From Macrococcoides goetzii (GTDB lineage: Bacteria > Bacillota > Bacilli > Staphylococcales > Staphylococcaceae), in the NCBI RefSeq assembly GCF_002742385.2, contig NZ_MJBI02000004.1:62001-126000 (forward strand): a DNA stretch of 64,000 bases, given 5' to 3'. A model generated the notes under the pieces. The model worked only from the letters and a program-made list of their open reading frames with translations. It did no database searches and was not told the origin of the DNA. The number at the start of each line of letters is the position of its first letter. Positions within the stretch are counted from its first letter, which is position 1. Position numbers and translations under genes: made by a program. Of this stretch, positions 45,777 through 52,899 are shown one piece after another.

Positions 45777-45785
45777 TGTTATAAT
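45777..45785 (+). promoter_or_regulatory. Extended -10 promoter of the thioredoxin-like gene
   Basis: TGTTATAAT is a TGnTATAAT extended -10 (TATAAT 45780-45785), with TTGTTT 17 bases upstream at 45757-45762. It lies 34 bases before the ATG. Confidence 0.6.
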
Positions 45786-45819
45786 ACATTTATATTATTA
45801 AAGCTTACAGGAGGCACTC

Positions 45820-46371
45820 ATGACGACTTTAATCGAATATTTTAATCAAGGCTTATCTTTAGAGCAATATATTAACCAAATGGAAGTAAATAAAGCAGAA
45901 ATGCATAAAATCTATGAAACTTTTGAATTACCAGTAGATGATCCACGTTTACAATTTGTAAAAGACAAACATTTAAAAGCCATCGTTATTACTGAAGATT
46001 GGTGTGGTGACGCGATGATGAACTTACCTGTGCTGATGAAAATTGCGGAAGCGACAGATATGCCGTTAAGCATTAGTTTACGTGATTCAAACTTAGATTT
46101 AATGGATCAGTATTTAACGAATGGTGGACGTTCTATTCCAAAATTTATCTTCCTGGATGAATCGGGTAATGAATATACAAACTGGGGGCCACGCGCTGAG
46201 AAAGTTCAAAATTTTGTTATGGATTTACGTAAAGATTTACCTGCTAAAGATGATAAACATTTTGAATCTAAACAAAAAGAAGTACACCATCAAATTCATG
46301 AAAAATATAAAAATACACCTGAATTCTGGAATGAAGTTTACGAATCAATTATGGAACAGCTGACAAAATAG
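45820..46371 (+). CDS. Thioredoxin-family protein with single active-site Cys
   Basis: A 183-residue thioredoxin-fold protein. In place of CxxC it has VITEDWCGDAMMNLPVL, with only the first Cys, so it cannot form the usual intramolecular disulfide. The cis-Pro loop is GGRSIPKFIFLD. Similar proteins are common in Firmicutes and poorly understood; a bacilliredoxin-like or monothiol role is possible. The ATG follows AGGAGGCACTC. The C-terminal ~50 residues are Lys/His-rich helix. Confidence 0.82.
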   Translation: MTTLIEYFNQGLSLEQYINQMEVNKAEMHKIYETFELPVDDPRLQFVKDKHLKAIVITEDWCGDAMMNLPVLMKIAEATDMPLSISLRDSNLDLMDQYLTNGGRSIPKFIFLDESGNEYTNWGPRAEKVQNFVMDLRKDLPAKDDKHFESKQKEVHHQIHEKYKNTPEFWNEVYESIMEQLTK

Positions 46372-46384
46372 TCAGCTGTTTTTT
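46355..46384. terminator. Terminator between thioredoxin-like and DinB genes
   Basis: AACAGCTGAC (46355-46364) and GTCAGCTGTT (46371-46380) followed by T4. It overlaps the plus-strand gene's end. Confidence 0.82.
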
Positions 46385-46859
46385 ATTCAAATAAATTACT
46401 TAATCCTTCATCATCACCAAATTGTTTAATCGAACTATACAGCTGAGCTCTATGATGCGTTAAATGCGTCAAAATAACGAGCAACCAGTCTAAATAAGTT
46501 TGACGCGTCTGCCAATAGGTCATTTTCATATTAAGCATTTCATCTTCTTCCAGTTGATTATAAAAATCATGCAGAATATTCATGCTGAGTTCGAGTCTCG
46601 CTTCAAATACTTCAATTGACGTTACTTCTTTTTGCCAGTAATGATAATAATCATCCATTTCAGACTTCCCTGCACCTTTGATGATCATTACATCAGCTTC
46701 AGGTATCAATGCAATATGTGTCAGCAATTCAAAGCAAGTTCTGCCTCCAGGATAGATTTCCTGTTCTAACATAAATATATCTACTTTGTTTGCAAGCATT
46801 TTTATACTTTCTACCTGAAATTCAATTTGCTTAAATATCGGTTCTATAATACTAATCAT
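46383..46859 (-). CDS. DinB-like four-helix protein
   Basis: A 158-residue all-helical protein with the DinB/YfiT-type metal triad hinted by His in FELLTHIAL and His-His in ILTHLTHHRAQLY. DinB superfamily members include bacillithiol transferases; the role of this one is unknown. ATG 46859 is used; it lies inside the last codons of the HelD gene (8-base overlap) after AGGTGAT, so translation is coupled. The longer frame begins at the GTG of that site. Confidence 0.75.
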   Translation of the reverse strand: MISIIEPIFKQIEFQVESIKMLANKVDIFMLEQEIYPGGRTCFELLTHIALIPEADVMIIKGAGKSEMDDYYHYWQKEVTSIEVFEARLELSMNILHDFYNQLEEDEMLNMKMTYWQTRQTYLDWLLVILTHLTHHRAQLYSSIKQFGDDEGLSNLFE

Positions 46860-48924
46860 TGATATCACCTACTAAATAAAGATGACGTGTCGCTCTACTG
46901 GCGATTGTATATAACAGCAACTGTTCATGCTCCAGATCATATTGATTAAATCCGATAATAAATACATGCGAGAATTCAAATCCTTTAGCCATGTAATTCG
47001 GCATAATAACTTTTCCTTTAGTGAATGTATATTGATCGTGTGTTAATAAAGTACATCTCTTTAAAGTCTGGGCTATCTTATTAGCATGTTGAACGTCACG
47101 TGCGATAATGGCGACACTTTCAGATTGTAACGCTTCTACAGTATTAACAAACGCTTCGTAATCCAGTTCTATTACATCGTCTCCCTGAACACCTAAAGAC
47201 TCTGTATCATTGTTACCTATTAAACGTTTCGTAAATTCAGTAATTTGAACTGTAGAGCGATAAGATTTTGTTAAATGAATGACATTAATGTCATCTGGTA
47301 ATTCAAATGTCACTGCAGGATGTACAATTTGATTACTATCTCCGAGCATTGTCTTTCGTGCATTAGGATAGACTGCACTAATTGCTGCTAATTGAACGAC
47401 TGAATAATCCTGCACCTCATCAATAATGATGTGCTGCATCATACTTTCTCTGTGCAATCCCTTTATCTTAATTGATAAATAAAGCAATGGCGCTATATCT
47501 TCATAATACATTTGTTTGTTTCTAAATTGATTATGTGTTGCTTCGTATGCTTTCTGATCTATCGACTTTAATATATTGAGATAAATACGTTCAATATTGA
47601 TAAACTGTATATCTTTAATATATTGTTTCAGCACTTTATATTGTTTCGTCTTTTCACGTTTAGCACGCATCTCGATTTCTTCGTCTGTACCGATATATCG
47701 CGTTACTTTCTTTAATGCTTTCGTTCTGTCTTTTATAGCTTGTTGTAAGTGTTCTTCGTAGATCGGCTGTAATTCTACCTGAATTTTTTTAAGGCGTGCA
47801 TCAATCGGAGACTCACCAAATTTATCATAAAATAAATAAGCGAGATGCTCTTTCGTCACAAAAGGTGTGCCTTCAATCGTTAATATATTAAATTTAATAT
47901 TTTTCACTGCAATCGATGCAATCTTTTGATCCATCTTTTGTAACAGTAACTTACTATTTTTAATTTTAAATAACGCTCGTGCGTGATTATCTGCATGACG
48001 CATACGTTCAATATTTTGAAATAATGATTCGACATGAAAGTGACGACGATTCATTTTATCTTTTAATCTGAAAAAGCTCGTCGCATTAATCGGTGCTTCA
48101 CCTAACTCCGGTAATACATCAGATATATAATCACCGAACATCTCATTTGGTGTAATAAACAGCATATGTTCTGCTGTCATTTTATTTCTGTGTAAATAAA
48201 TTAAATATGCTATACGCTGCATTGCAATCGAAGTTTTACCAGATCCCGGGGGTCCTAATACTAAAATATCTTGGTTTGAAGTCATACGAATAATTGCATT
48301 CTGATCCTGCTGAATCGTTGTCACGATAGACTTCATCTTGTCTTTTGCACTATCAACGAGTAGATGTTGCAACGCGTCATCACCAATATATATTTCTGAA
48401 TCGAAGACATCTAACAGGCGCCCATGTTCAATTACAATCTGAATACGTGACAACACATCTACGACTTGTGTACCGACAGTCGGTACATTATAGCTTACTT
48501 CACCAAGCTGGTTCTCATAATAAGTACTGGCAATCGGTGTTCTCCAGTCATAGATAATGAGATCTCCTGTTGAAGGGTCCTTCAAACTATTTAATCCGAT
48601 ATAAAACTTTTCTGTTTCATGCGCATCATCATTTAATGTTACAGCACCAAAATAAGGACGGTCTTTCATCTTATTGATCTGCTGTGTAGCCTTGTTTCGG
48701 TTAACCTGAATTTCTTCCTGTAATTTTAAAGAAGGTAGAACTTGTGAATATTCTATCTGTGCATCATCAGAAATTTCTGTACCAAGCTCTTCAAACGCAA
48801 AGCGACGTTCTTCGATGAGTTCACTCGTAGATTGTGTGAGCTCTCCGGTTAATTTATTCTGTATGATATCAATCAAAGCATGTACTGCTGCTAAATGTTT
48901 CGTTTCAACTTGTTTTAAGTTCAA
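46852..48924 (-). CDS. helD: HelD-like UvrD-type ATPase (RNA polymerase recycling factor)
   Basis: A 690-residue superfamily 1 ATPase. The Walker A motif is LGPPGSGKTSIAMQRIAYLIY, Walker B is IIIDEVQDYS, and later motifs are GDSNQIVHPA, LTKSYRSTVQI and RATRHLYLVG. The long N-terminal coiled part (EERRFAFEELGTEISDDAQIEYSQVLPSLK...) precedes the ATPase core, as in Bacillus HelD, which removes stalled RNA polymerase from DNA. Length is slightly short of B. subtilis HelD. It overlaps the upstream membrane-protein gene by 4 bases. Confidence 0.85.
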   Translation of the reverse strand: MNLKQVETKHLAAVHALIDIIQNKLTGELTQSTSELIEERRFAFEELGTEISDDAQIEYSQVLPSLKLQEEIQVNRNKATQQINKMKDRPYFGAVTLNDDAHETEKFYIGLNSLKDPSTGDLIIYDWRTPIASTYYENQLGEVSYNVPTVGTQVVDVLSRIQIVIEHGRLLDVFDSEIYIGDDALQHLLVDSAKDKMKSIVTTIQQDQNAIIRMTSNQDILVLGPPGSGKTSIAMQRIAYLIYLHRNKMTAEHMLFITPNEMFGDYISDVLPELGEAPINATSFFRLKDKMNRRHFHVESLFQNIERMRHADNHARALFKIKNSKLLLQKMDQKIASIAVKNIKFNILTIEGTPFVTKEHLAYLFYDKFGESPIDARLKKIQVELQPIYEEHLQQAIKDRTKALKKVTRYIGTDEEIEMRAKREKTKQYKVLKQYIKDIQFINIERIYLNILKSIDQKAYEATHNQFRNKQMYYEDIAPLLYLSIKIKGLHRESMMQHIIIDEVQDYSVVQLAAISAVYPNARKTMLGDSNQIVHPAVTFELPDDINVIHLTKSYRSTVQITEFTKRLIGNNDTESLGVQGDDVIELDYEAFVNTVEALQSESVAIIARDVQHANKIAQTLKRCTLLTHDQYTFTKGKVIMPNYMAKGFEFSHVFIIGFNQYDLEHEQLLLYTIASRATRHLYLVGDIND

Positions 48925-49430
48925 TCTATAACCTCCTCATGCATGATGCGATTTAAGTGCGACCGTCTCAACCTTCTATGTTTAAGCAACGCTCCAAATT
49001 CTCGTGGTGTCAAATAGGATAATCGTATATGAAAATAATTGATATATTCAACAATCGCAAAGCAAAGTAAAAAAGCACTTATCATAAAATATTGCTCACC
49101 TGCCATCAATGCATAGATAAATAGCATACTACAAATCATGATGAGTACAATAGATACACGCTTAAATAATATGAACAAACGTTGCTGCTCAATCGTCATA
49201 TGCATCTTACCACGCTTCTTTACTACGTCGTACATCAATTTCCAGAAGAACGCACCAACAGCAAGCATAAAACATAACGTTATGAGCGGAAAAGCAACAT
49301 GGAAACTAACTGCTATTGCCTGATACTCATGATTGAAACAACAGTACAACCAGATTAGAAAGAACATCACACTTGAAAAACCTTCACCTGTGTATAAACT
49401 TTTCAATTCTTTGATCAATGAATTTTGCAT
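48921..49430 (-). CDS. Four-helix membrane protein upstream of helD
   Basis: A 169-residue protein with four hydrophobic segments (about residues 20-35, 40-64, 88-110 and 113-132) and a basic C-terminus (LLKHRRLRRSHLNRIMHEEVID). The family is not recognised. Its stop overlaps the helD start (ATGA), so the two and the DinB gene form one operon. The ATG follows AAGGAGAAACA. Confidence 0.7.
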   Translation of the reverse strand: MQNSLIKELKSLYTGEGFSSVMFFLIWLYCCFNHEYQAIAVSFHVAFPLITLCFMLAVGAFFWKLMYDVVKKRGKMHMTIEQQRLFILFKRVSIVLIMICSMLFIYALMAGEQYFMISAFLLCFAIVEYINYFHIRLSYLTPREFGALLKHRRLRRSHLNRIMHEEVID

Positions 49431-49502
49431 TGTTTCTCCTTTTCATGTCATAAATATATGCTTTCAGGGTATAAGTAACTATCAAACTGTGAGGTGAACC
49501 GA

Positions 49503-49937
49503 ATGAACAATAATAATAATCAAATTTATACAGAAGTAAAATCTTCAAGAGATGAACTACTCAGTCAAATCCAAAAATTAAGCGCGTCTCAATTTAACTA
49601 TAACTTTGGATCAAAGTTTAAAAGCATCAAATACAATTTACTGCAAATCGCTTACGCATATCATGAAGGTTTAAATCAACATAAAGACCAAATCGGTGAT
49701 TTTGATCTATTCAAAGAAAAAGGACCTACGTTAAATTTCTTTGATGTAGAAAATTATTTCGATAACATTGATTATGCAATCGAACAAAATCCAGTACATC
49801 CTAACGATGTGATGCCACTTATCTTCAATGAATATGAGTTACGTGGTAAAATTCGTTTCTTAATGACTTTCTTTGAAGTGCTTGATAACAATCTTGATCA
49901 GGAAATTCAAAATTTAAAAGTAACTAGACTTAAATAA
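49503..49937 (+). CDS. Hypothetical helical protein, 144 aa
   Basis: A soluble, acidic, helix-rich protein: an Asn-rich start (MNNNNNQIYTEVKSSRDELLSQIQKLSASQFNY), then FGSKFKSIKYNLLQIAYAYHEGLNQHKDQ and a C-terminal coiled stretch (FFEVLDNNLDQEIQNLKVTRLK). The family is not recognised. ATG 49503 follows GAGGTG; the longer frame starts at the GTG within that site. Confidence 0.68.
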   Translation: MNNNNNQIYTEVKSSRDELLSQIQKLSASQFNYNFGSKFKSIKYNLLQIAYAYHEGLNQHKDQIGDFDLFKEKGPTLNFFDVENYFDNIDYAIEQNPVHPNDVMPLIFNEYELRGKIRFLMTFFEVLDNNLDQEIQNLKVTRLK

Positions 49938-49960
49938 AAAAGCTCATGATGAGCTTTTTT
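49935..49960. terminator. Bidirectional terminator
   Basis: A6GCTCA and TGAGCT6 around TGA, located between convergent genes. Confidence 0.88.
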
Positions 49961-49968
49961 ATTTTGTA

Positions 49969-51084
49969 TCAATTGATATGACGATGACTTAAGAAGAAAG
50001 TTTGTTTTTCTAAAAATGATAATGGTACTAATTTTAACGCTTTGTTTCTTGCTTTAATAAGTGTTTTATTTTCAAGTTGTGCTGATTTACCGATTTGACG
50101 TGATTTTAAAATCACCTTTTTCGTGTGATTTACACTTAATTTATCATATGCTTTTAATGCTTCATCAATCGGATACTTTTTGAGTTGGTTCGCTAGACAC
50201 ACCGCATCTTCCATAGCGAGTGATGCGCCCTGTCCCATGTTAGGTGTTGTTGCATGTGCTGCATCTCCTAACAATACAACGCGACCTTTATAAAATGTCT
50301 TCAATGGATTGATATCATAAATATCATGTTGAATAGGGTCTCCGACAGTCTTTTCAAGCGTTTCTAACACAGTATCGGGAAATGCTTGAAAATATTGCAA
50401 CAGTTTCTTCTTATTATAATTTCTAAATTCTGTATCTCTTTCTTCGGCATTCATACAGCAGAACCAGTACACTTGATTATCTTTCAATGGTACGATACCA
50501 AACCTACCTGTTTCTCCCCAGTACTCAAGCGCAACATTATGATCAACAGCTACATCTTTACTCGTTCCTCTAAAACACGTGTAACCTTGATAGATCGCTT
50601 CACTGTCTTTAAACATCTGTCGTCTAATATTAGAATGTACGCCGTCAGCTGCGACAATTAAATCATACTGATATTTGGCACCATCCTGCAATATTAAAGT
50701 TGGTTTATTAAAGTCTTTAATACGTACAACATCTTTTATTAAATGGATATCAGCATCATTATGCTGCAATAAAATAGCATGGAGTTGCTCACGCTGAACC
50801 GTTATATTTTCTTCTTCTGATAATGAGAGTATCAGTGTATTTAATAACTCATCTCTATCTGTTCTAAACTGGCATTCAATTAACGGGTTTCCCGCTGCAC
50901 GGATATCTTTGTCTATTCCATACTGTTTCAAAGCACGTATAGCATTACCGCCAACACCTAAACCGACACCGAGCTGTTTCAATACATGGCGCTTTTCTAA
51001 TATGTCCACCTCATGTCCTGCAGACTTTAGAGCAATCGCAGCTGTTAAACCGCCAATACCTGCCCCTATAATACCTATGCGCAT
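49969..51084 (-). CDS. FAD-dependent monooxygenase (aromatic-ring hydroxylase type)
   Basis: A 371-residue class A flavoprotein monooxygenase. The FAD motif GIIGAGIGGLTAAIALKSAGHEVDILEKR opens the chain, DG is in IVAADGVHSNIRR and GD in VVLLGDAAHATTPNMGQGASLAMEDA. It is similar to salicylate/3-hydroxybenzoate hydroxylases; the substrate is unknown. ATG 51084 follows GAGGTG. It lies 15 bases after the KynB-like gene, so both probably act on a related aromatic compound (inference). Confidence 0.85.
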   Translation of the reverse strand: MRIGIIGAGIGGLTAAIALKSAGHEVDILEKRHVLKQLGVGLGVGGNAIRALKQYGIDKDIRAAGNPLIECQFRTDRDELLNTLILSLSEEENITVQREQLHAILLQHNDADIHLIKDVVRIKDFNKPTLILQDGAKYQYDLIVAADGVHSNIRRQMFKDSEAIYQGYTCFRGTSKDVAVDHNVALEYWGETGRFGIVPLKDNQVYWFCCMNAEERDTEFRNYNKKKLLQYFQAFPDTVLETLEKTVGDPIQHDIYDINPLKTFYKGRVVLLGDAAHATTPNMGQGASLAMEDAVCLANQLKKYPIDEALKAYDKLSVNHTKKVILKSRQIGKSAQLENKTLIKARNKALKLVPLSFLEKQTFFLSHRHIN

Positions 51085-51099
51085 GTAACTCACCTCATC

Positions 51100-51714
51100 T
51101 TATAATTTCTTTCTTACAACTGCACGAATTGGACTGGCATCAGCTTCTATCTTTAGTGGCAACCCAATAAAATCATAATACCCTACTCTCACTTTATTTA
51201 ATTCTAAATTTTCTATAATCAATATTTGATTTTCTAAACATGCTTTGTGTGCATCGAGGGTTTCATTATCTACTGTATCTATACTAGGCATATCCGTGCC
51301 GATTACTTCAACACCAAGGTGTCCCAGATAATGTATGGCAGCACTTTCAAAGGTCATGAAGTCTCCCAAAAATACACTTTGATCTTTACTATATACAGAT
51401 TTAAACAATACAATTGGCTTATCGATCACAAAGTCCTCTAATAATTTCTGAGTAACAATTTCCTCATCGATTAACTCGATCACCTGCGCTTCACCGATTA
51501 AGCGATTAATATCAATCTCATCAATCGTTACGCCTTCATGGTCATAGTGAAAAGGTGCATCTAAATGTGTACCAGTATGTAAGCTCATTTTAATACTGCC
51601 TACATTGGCACCAGTTTCACCATCTAACTGACTATCCATCTGATACACAAAAGGCTGATCCCCTGGCCATGTTGCAATATCCTGCTTTAATGTCTGAGAA
51701 ATATCAATCCACAT
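51100..51714 (-). CDS. Cyclase-family metal hydrolase (kynurenine formamidase-like)
   Basis: A 204-residue member of the cyclase/KynB fold. The metal and catalytic motif HTGTHLDAPFHYDHEG is intact, and IGTDMPSIDTVDNETLDAHKACLEN is typical of KynB, which hydrolyses N-formylkynurenine; isatin hydrolases share the motif. No other kynurenine-pathway genes are near, only the FAD monooxygenase downstream. The ATG (51712-51714) follows AAGGTGAGGG and T6; that ribosome site is part of an unusual hairpin (51721-51793). Confidence 0.8.
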   Translation of the reverse strand: MWIDISQTLKQDIATWPGDQPFVYQMDSQLDGETGANVGSIKMSLHTGTHLDAPFHYDHEGVTIDEIDINRLIGEAQVIELIDEEIVTQKLLEDFVIDKPIVLFKSVYSKDQSVFLGDFMTFESAAIHYLGHLGVEVIGTDMPSIDTVDNETLDAHKACLENQILIIENLELNKVRVGYYDFIGLPLKIEADASPIRAVVRKKL

Positions 51715-51720
51715 AAAAAA

Positions 51721-51793
51721 CCCTCACCTTCAACTGTCTGCTTTACTTACATTATAACGTAGGCGCGGCCTTTTTACAGTTTTAAGGTGAGGG
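51721..51793 (-). promoter_or_regulatory. Long hairpin enclosing the KynB-like gene's -10 box and covering its ribosome site
   Basis: Arms 51776-51793 and 51721-51737 pair over 16 bp with one small internal loop (CCCTCACCTT/AAGGTGAGGG, then AACTGT/ACAGTT). Read from yidC, the right arm is followed by T6, as in a terminator. The loop contains TATAAT (minus, 51751-51756), and the second arm includes the AAGGTGAGG ribosome site. Confidence 0.6.
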
Positions 51794-51798
51794 ATGCA

Positions 51799-52530
51799 TT
51801 ATTTAATATCACTAAATAGTTTATTAGAAATAAATTGCTGGAAGATTAACACAATTGCGCCAACCGACCAGTAAAGCGGTAATGCTGCTGGCGAGTGGAA
51901 ACTGATGAATATAATCATCAATGGACTCATTATCGCCATCGGCCACATCTGTTTACGGCTTTCTTCCGGCATGTATTGTATAGAAATCCATGACTGGAGA
52001 AAATATAGTCCACCTGCAATGAGCATCATCATTAGGTCAGGACTACCAAGATTAAACCACAGAAAGCTTTGTGCTGCAATTGATTTACTGTGTATGATCG
52101 CAAAGTATAAACCGGTCAATATCGGCATCTGAACGATAATTGGTAAGCAACCCATGTTCATTGGGTTAATATGATGTTCACCGTATATTTTCATAAGTTC
52201 TTGTGATAATACGCTTTTTTCTTCTGGGTCTTTCGCTAGTTTCATCTTATCTTGTATCTCTTTTATTTTTGGACCGGCAACTTTCATATTTGCCTGCATC
52301 TTCTTTTGTTGTTTAACAGTGCTCAGCATCATCGGCATCATCATAAAGCGTACACATAACGTTACTAGTACGATCCCCATACCGTAACTGCCATCAAAGA
52401 AACCAGCAAAGAAAGTAATTAAATCCGTAAATGGTTGAACGATGCCGTTATGAAACAAACCGTCATCTTGTGCCCCGCAACCACTTAAAATCAAAGTTAA
52501 TACGATAAGTACACTAAAAAATCTTTTCAA
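51799..52530 (-). CDS. yidC: Membrane protein insertase YidC/OxaA (lipoprotein form)
   Basis: A 243-residue YidC-type insertase that places proteins in the membrane with or after SecYEG. It has a lipoprotein signal with LILSGC (Cys18), then five transmembrane segments with the functional Arg of the hydrophilic groove in LVTLCVRFMMMP. The cytoplasmic loop KKMQANMKVAGPKIKEIQDKMK and the MNMGCLPIIVQMPI segment follow. It starts at a TTG (52528-52530), 6 bases after AGGAGGAG. That ribosome site adjoins a hairpin formed with the end of the upstream leader reading frame. Confidence 0.94.
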   Translation of the reverse strand: MKRFFSVLIVLTLILSGCGAQDDGLFHNGIVQPFTDLITFFAGFFDGSYGMGIVLVTLCVRFMMMPMMLSTVKQQKKMQANMKVAGPKIKEIQDKMKLAKDPEEKSVLSQELMKIYGEHHINPMNMGCLPIIVQMPILTGLYFAIIHSKSIAAQSFLWFNLGSPDLMMMLIAGGLYFLQSWISIQYMPEESRKQMWPMAIMSPLMIIFISFHSPAALPLYWSVGAIVLIFQQFISNKLFSDIK

Positions 52531-52541
52531 ATATTTCTCCT

Positions 52542-52572
52542 CCTATATATTAATGTTTGATTAATATATAGG
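52542..52572 (-). promoter_or_regulatory. Perfect 12-bp hairpin abutting the yidC ribosome site
   Basis: Reading the minus strand, CCTATATATTAA (52572-52561) is the leader's last four codons including its stop. The loop is TCAAACA, and TTAATATATAGG (52553-52542) is the second arm, whose AGG is the beginning of AGGAGGAG. Folding would mask part of the yidC ribosome site. It has no T run, so it is not a terminator. Confidence 0.82.
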
Positions 52573-52833
52573 CGCAGCCTCTACTTCATCGCTCATCTTA
52601 GATAAACACTTTATACGCCATCTCAGTACAGGTGAGAAAATAATAATTGTTTGTTCTAGAACATTTCCAGCACATTCAGTTAAAGACCATTTCTGACCCA
52701 CTTGTAACTGCAGCTTTAAATGTAATAATACGAATAAGAAGGCAGCAATGTATGGTACCAGATACAACAAACGAAATGTAATATATTTGAGCAATAATGC
52801 TTCACTCAATAAACTGAGTAACAGTTCCAACAT
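52561..52833 (-). CDS. MifM-like regulatory leader peptide upstream of yidC
   Basis: A 90-codon frame with a strong AAGGAGG site 6 bases before ATG 52833 and its own promoter. The N-terminal ~45 residues are very hydrophobic (LLLSLLSEALLLKYITFRLLYLVPYIAAFLFVLL given here in two parts: residues 3-20 and 21-38), then a polar middle. The C-terminus reads FSPVLRWRIKCLSKM and SDEVEAAPIY. The basic-aromatic stretch followed by Met and acidic residues resembles the arrest region of Bacillus MifM (from memory), which stalls when YidC activity is low. Its last codons form the hairpin at the yidC ribosome site. The family is otherwise not recognised. Confidence 0.72.
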   Translation of the reverse strand: MLELLLSLLSEALLLKYITFRLLYLVPYIAAFLFVLLHLKLQLQVGQKWSLTECAGNVLEQTIIIFSPVLRWRIKCLSKMSDEVEAAPIY

Positions 52834-52859
52834 AGCCACCTCCTTCTATTAGTAAACTT

Positions 52860-52888
52860 ATTATAATGATAAGTGCCGTTGTAAGCAA
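52860..52888 (-). promoter_or_regulatory. Sigma-A promoter of the leader-yidC operon
   Basis: On the minus strand, TTGCTT (52888-52883), a 17-base spacer and TATAAT (52865-52860), 27 bases before the leader ATG. Confidence 0.7.
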
Positions 52889-52899
52889 ATGATAATCAG

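Noticed and set aside
52542-52572. The hairpin before yidC as an intrinsic terminator
   Set aside because: AT-rich stem with no T run after it in the direction of transcription; it overlaps a ribosome site instead.
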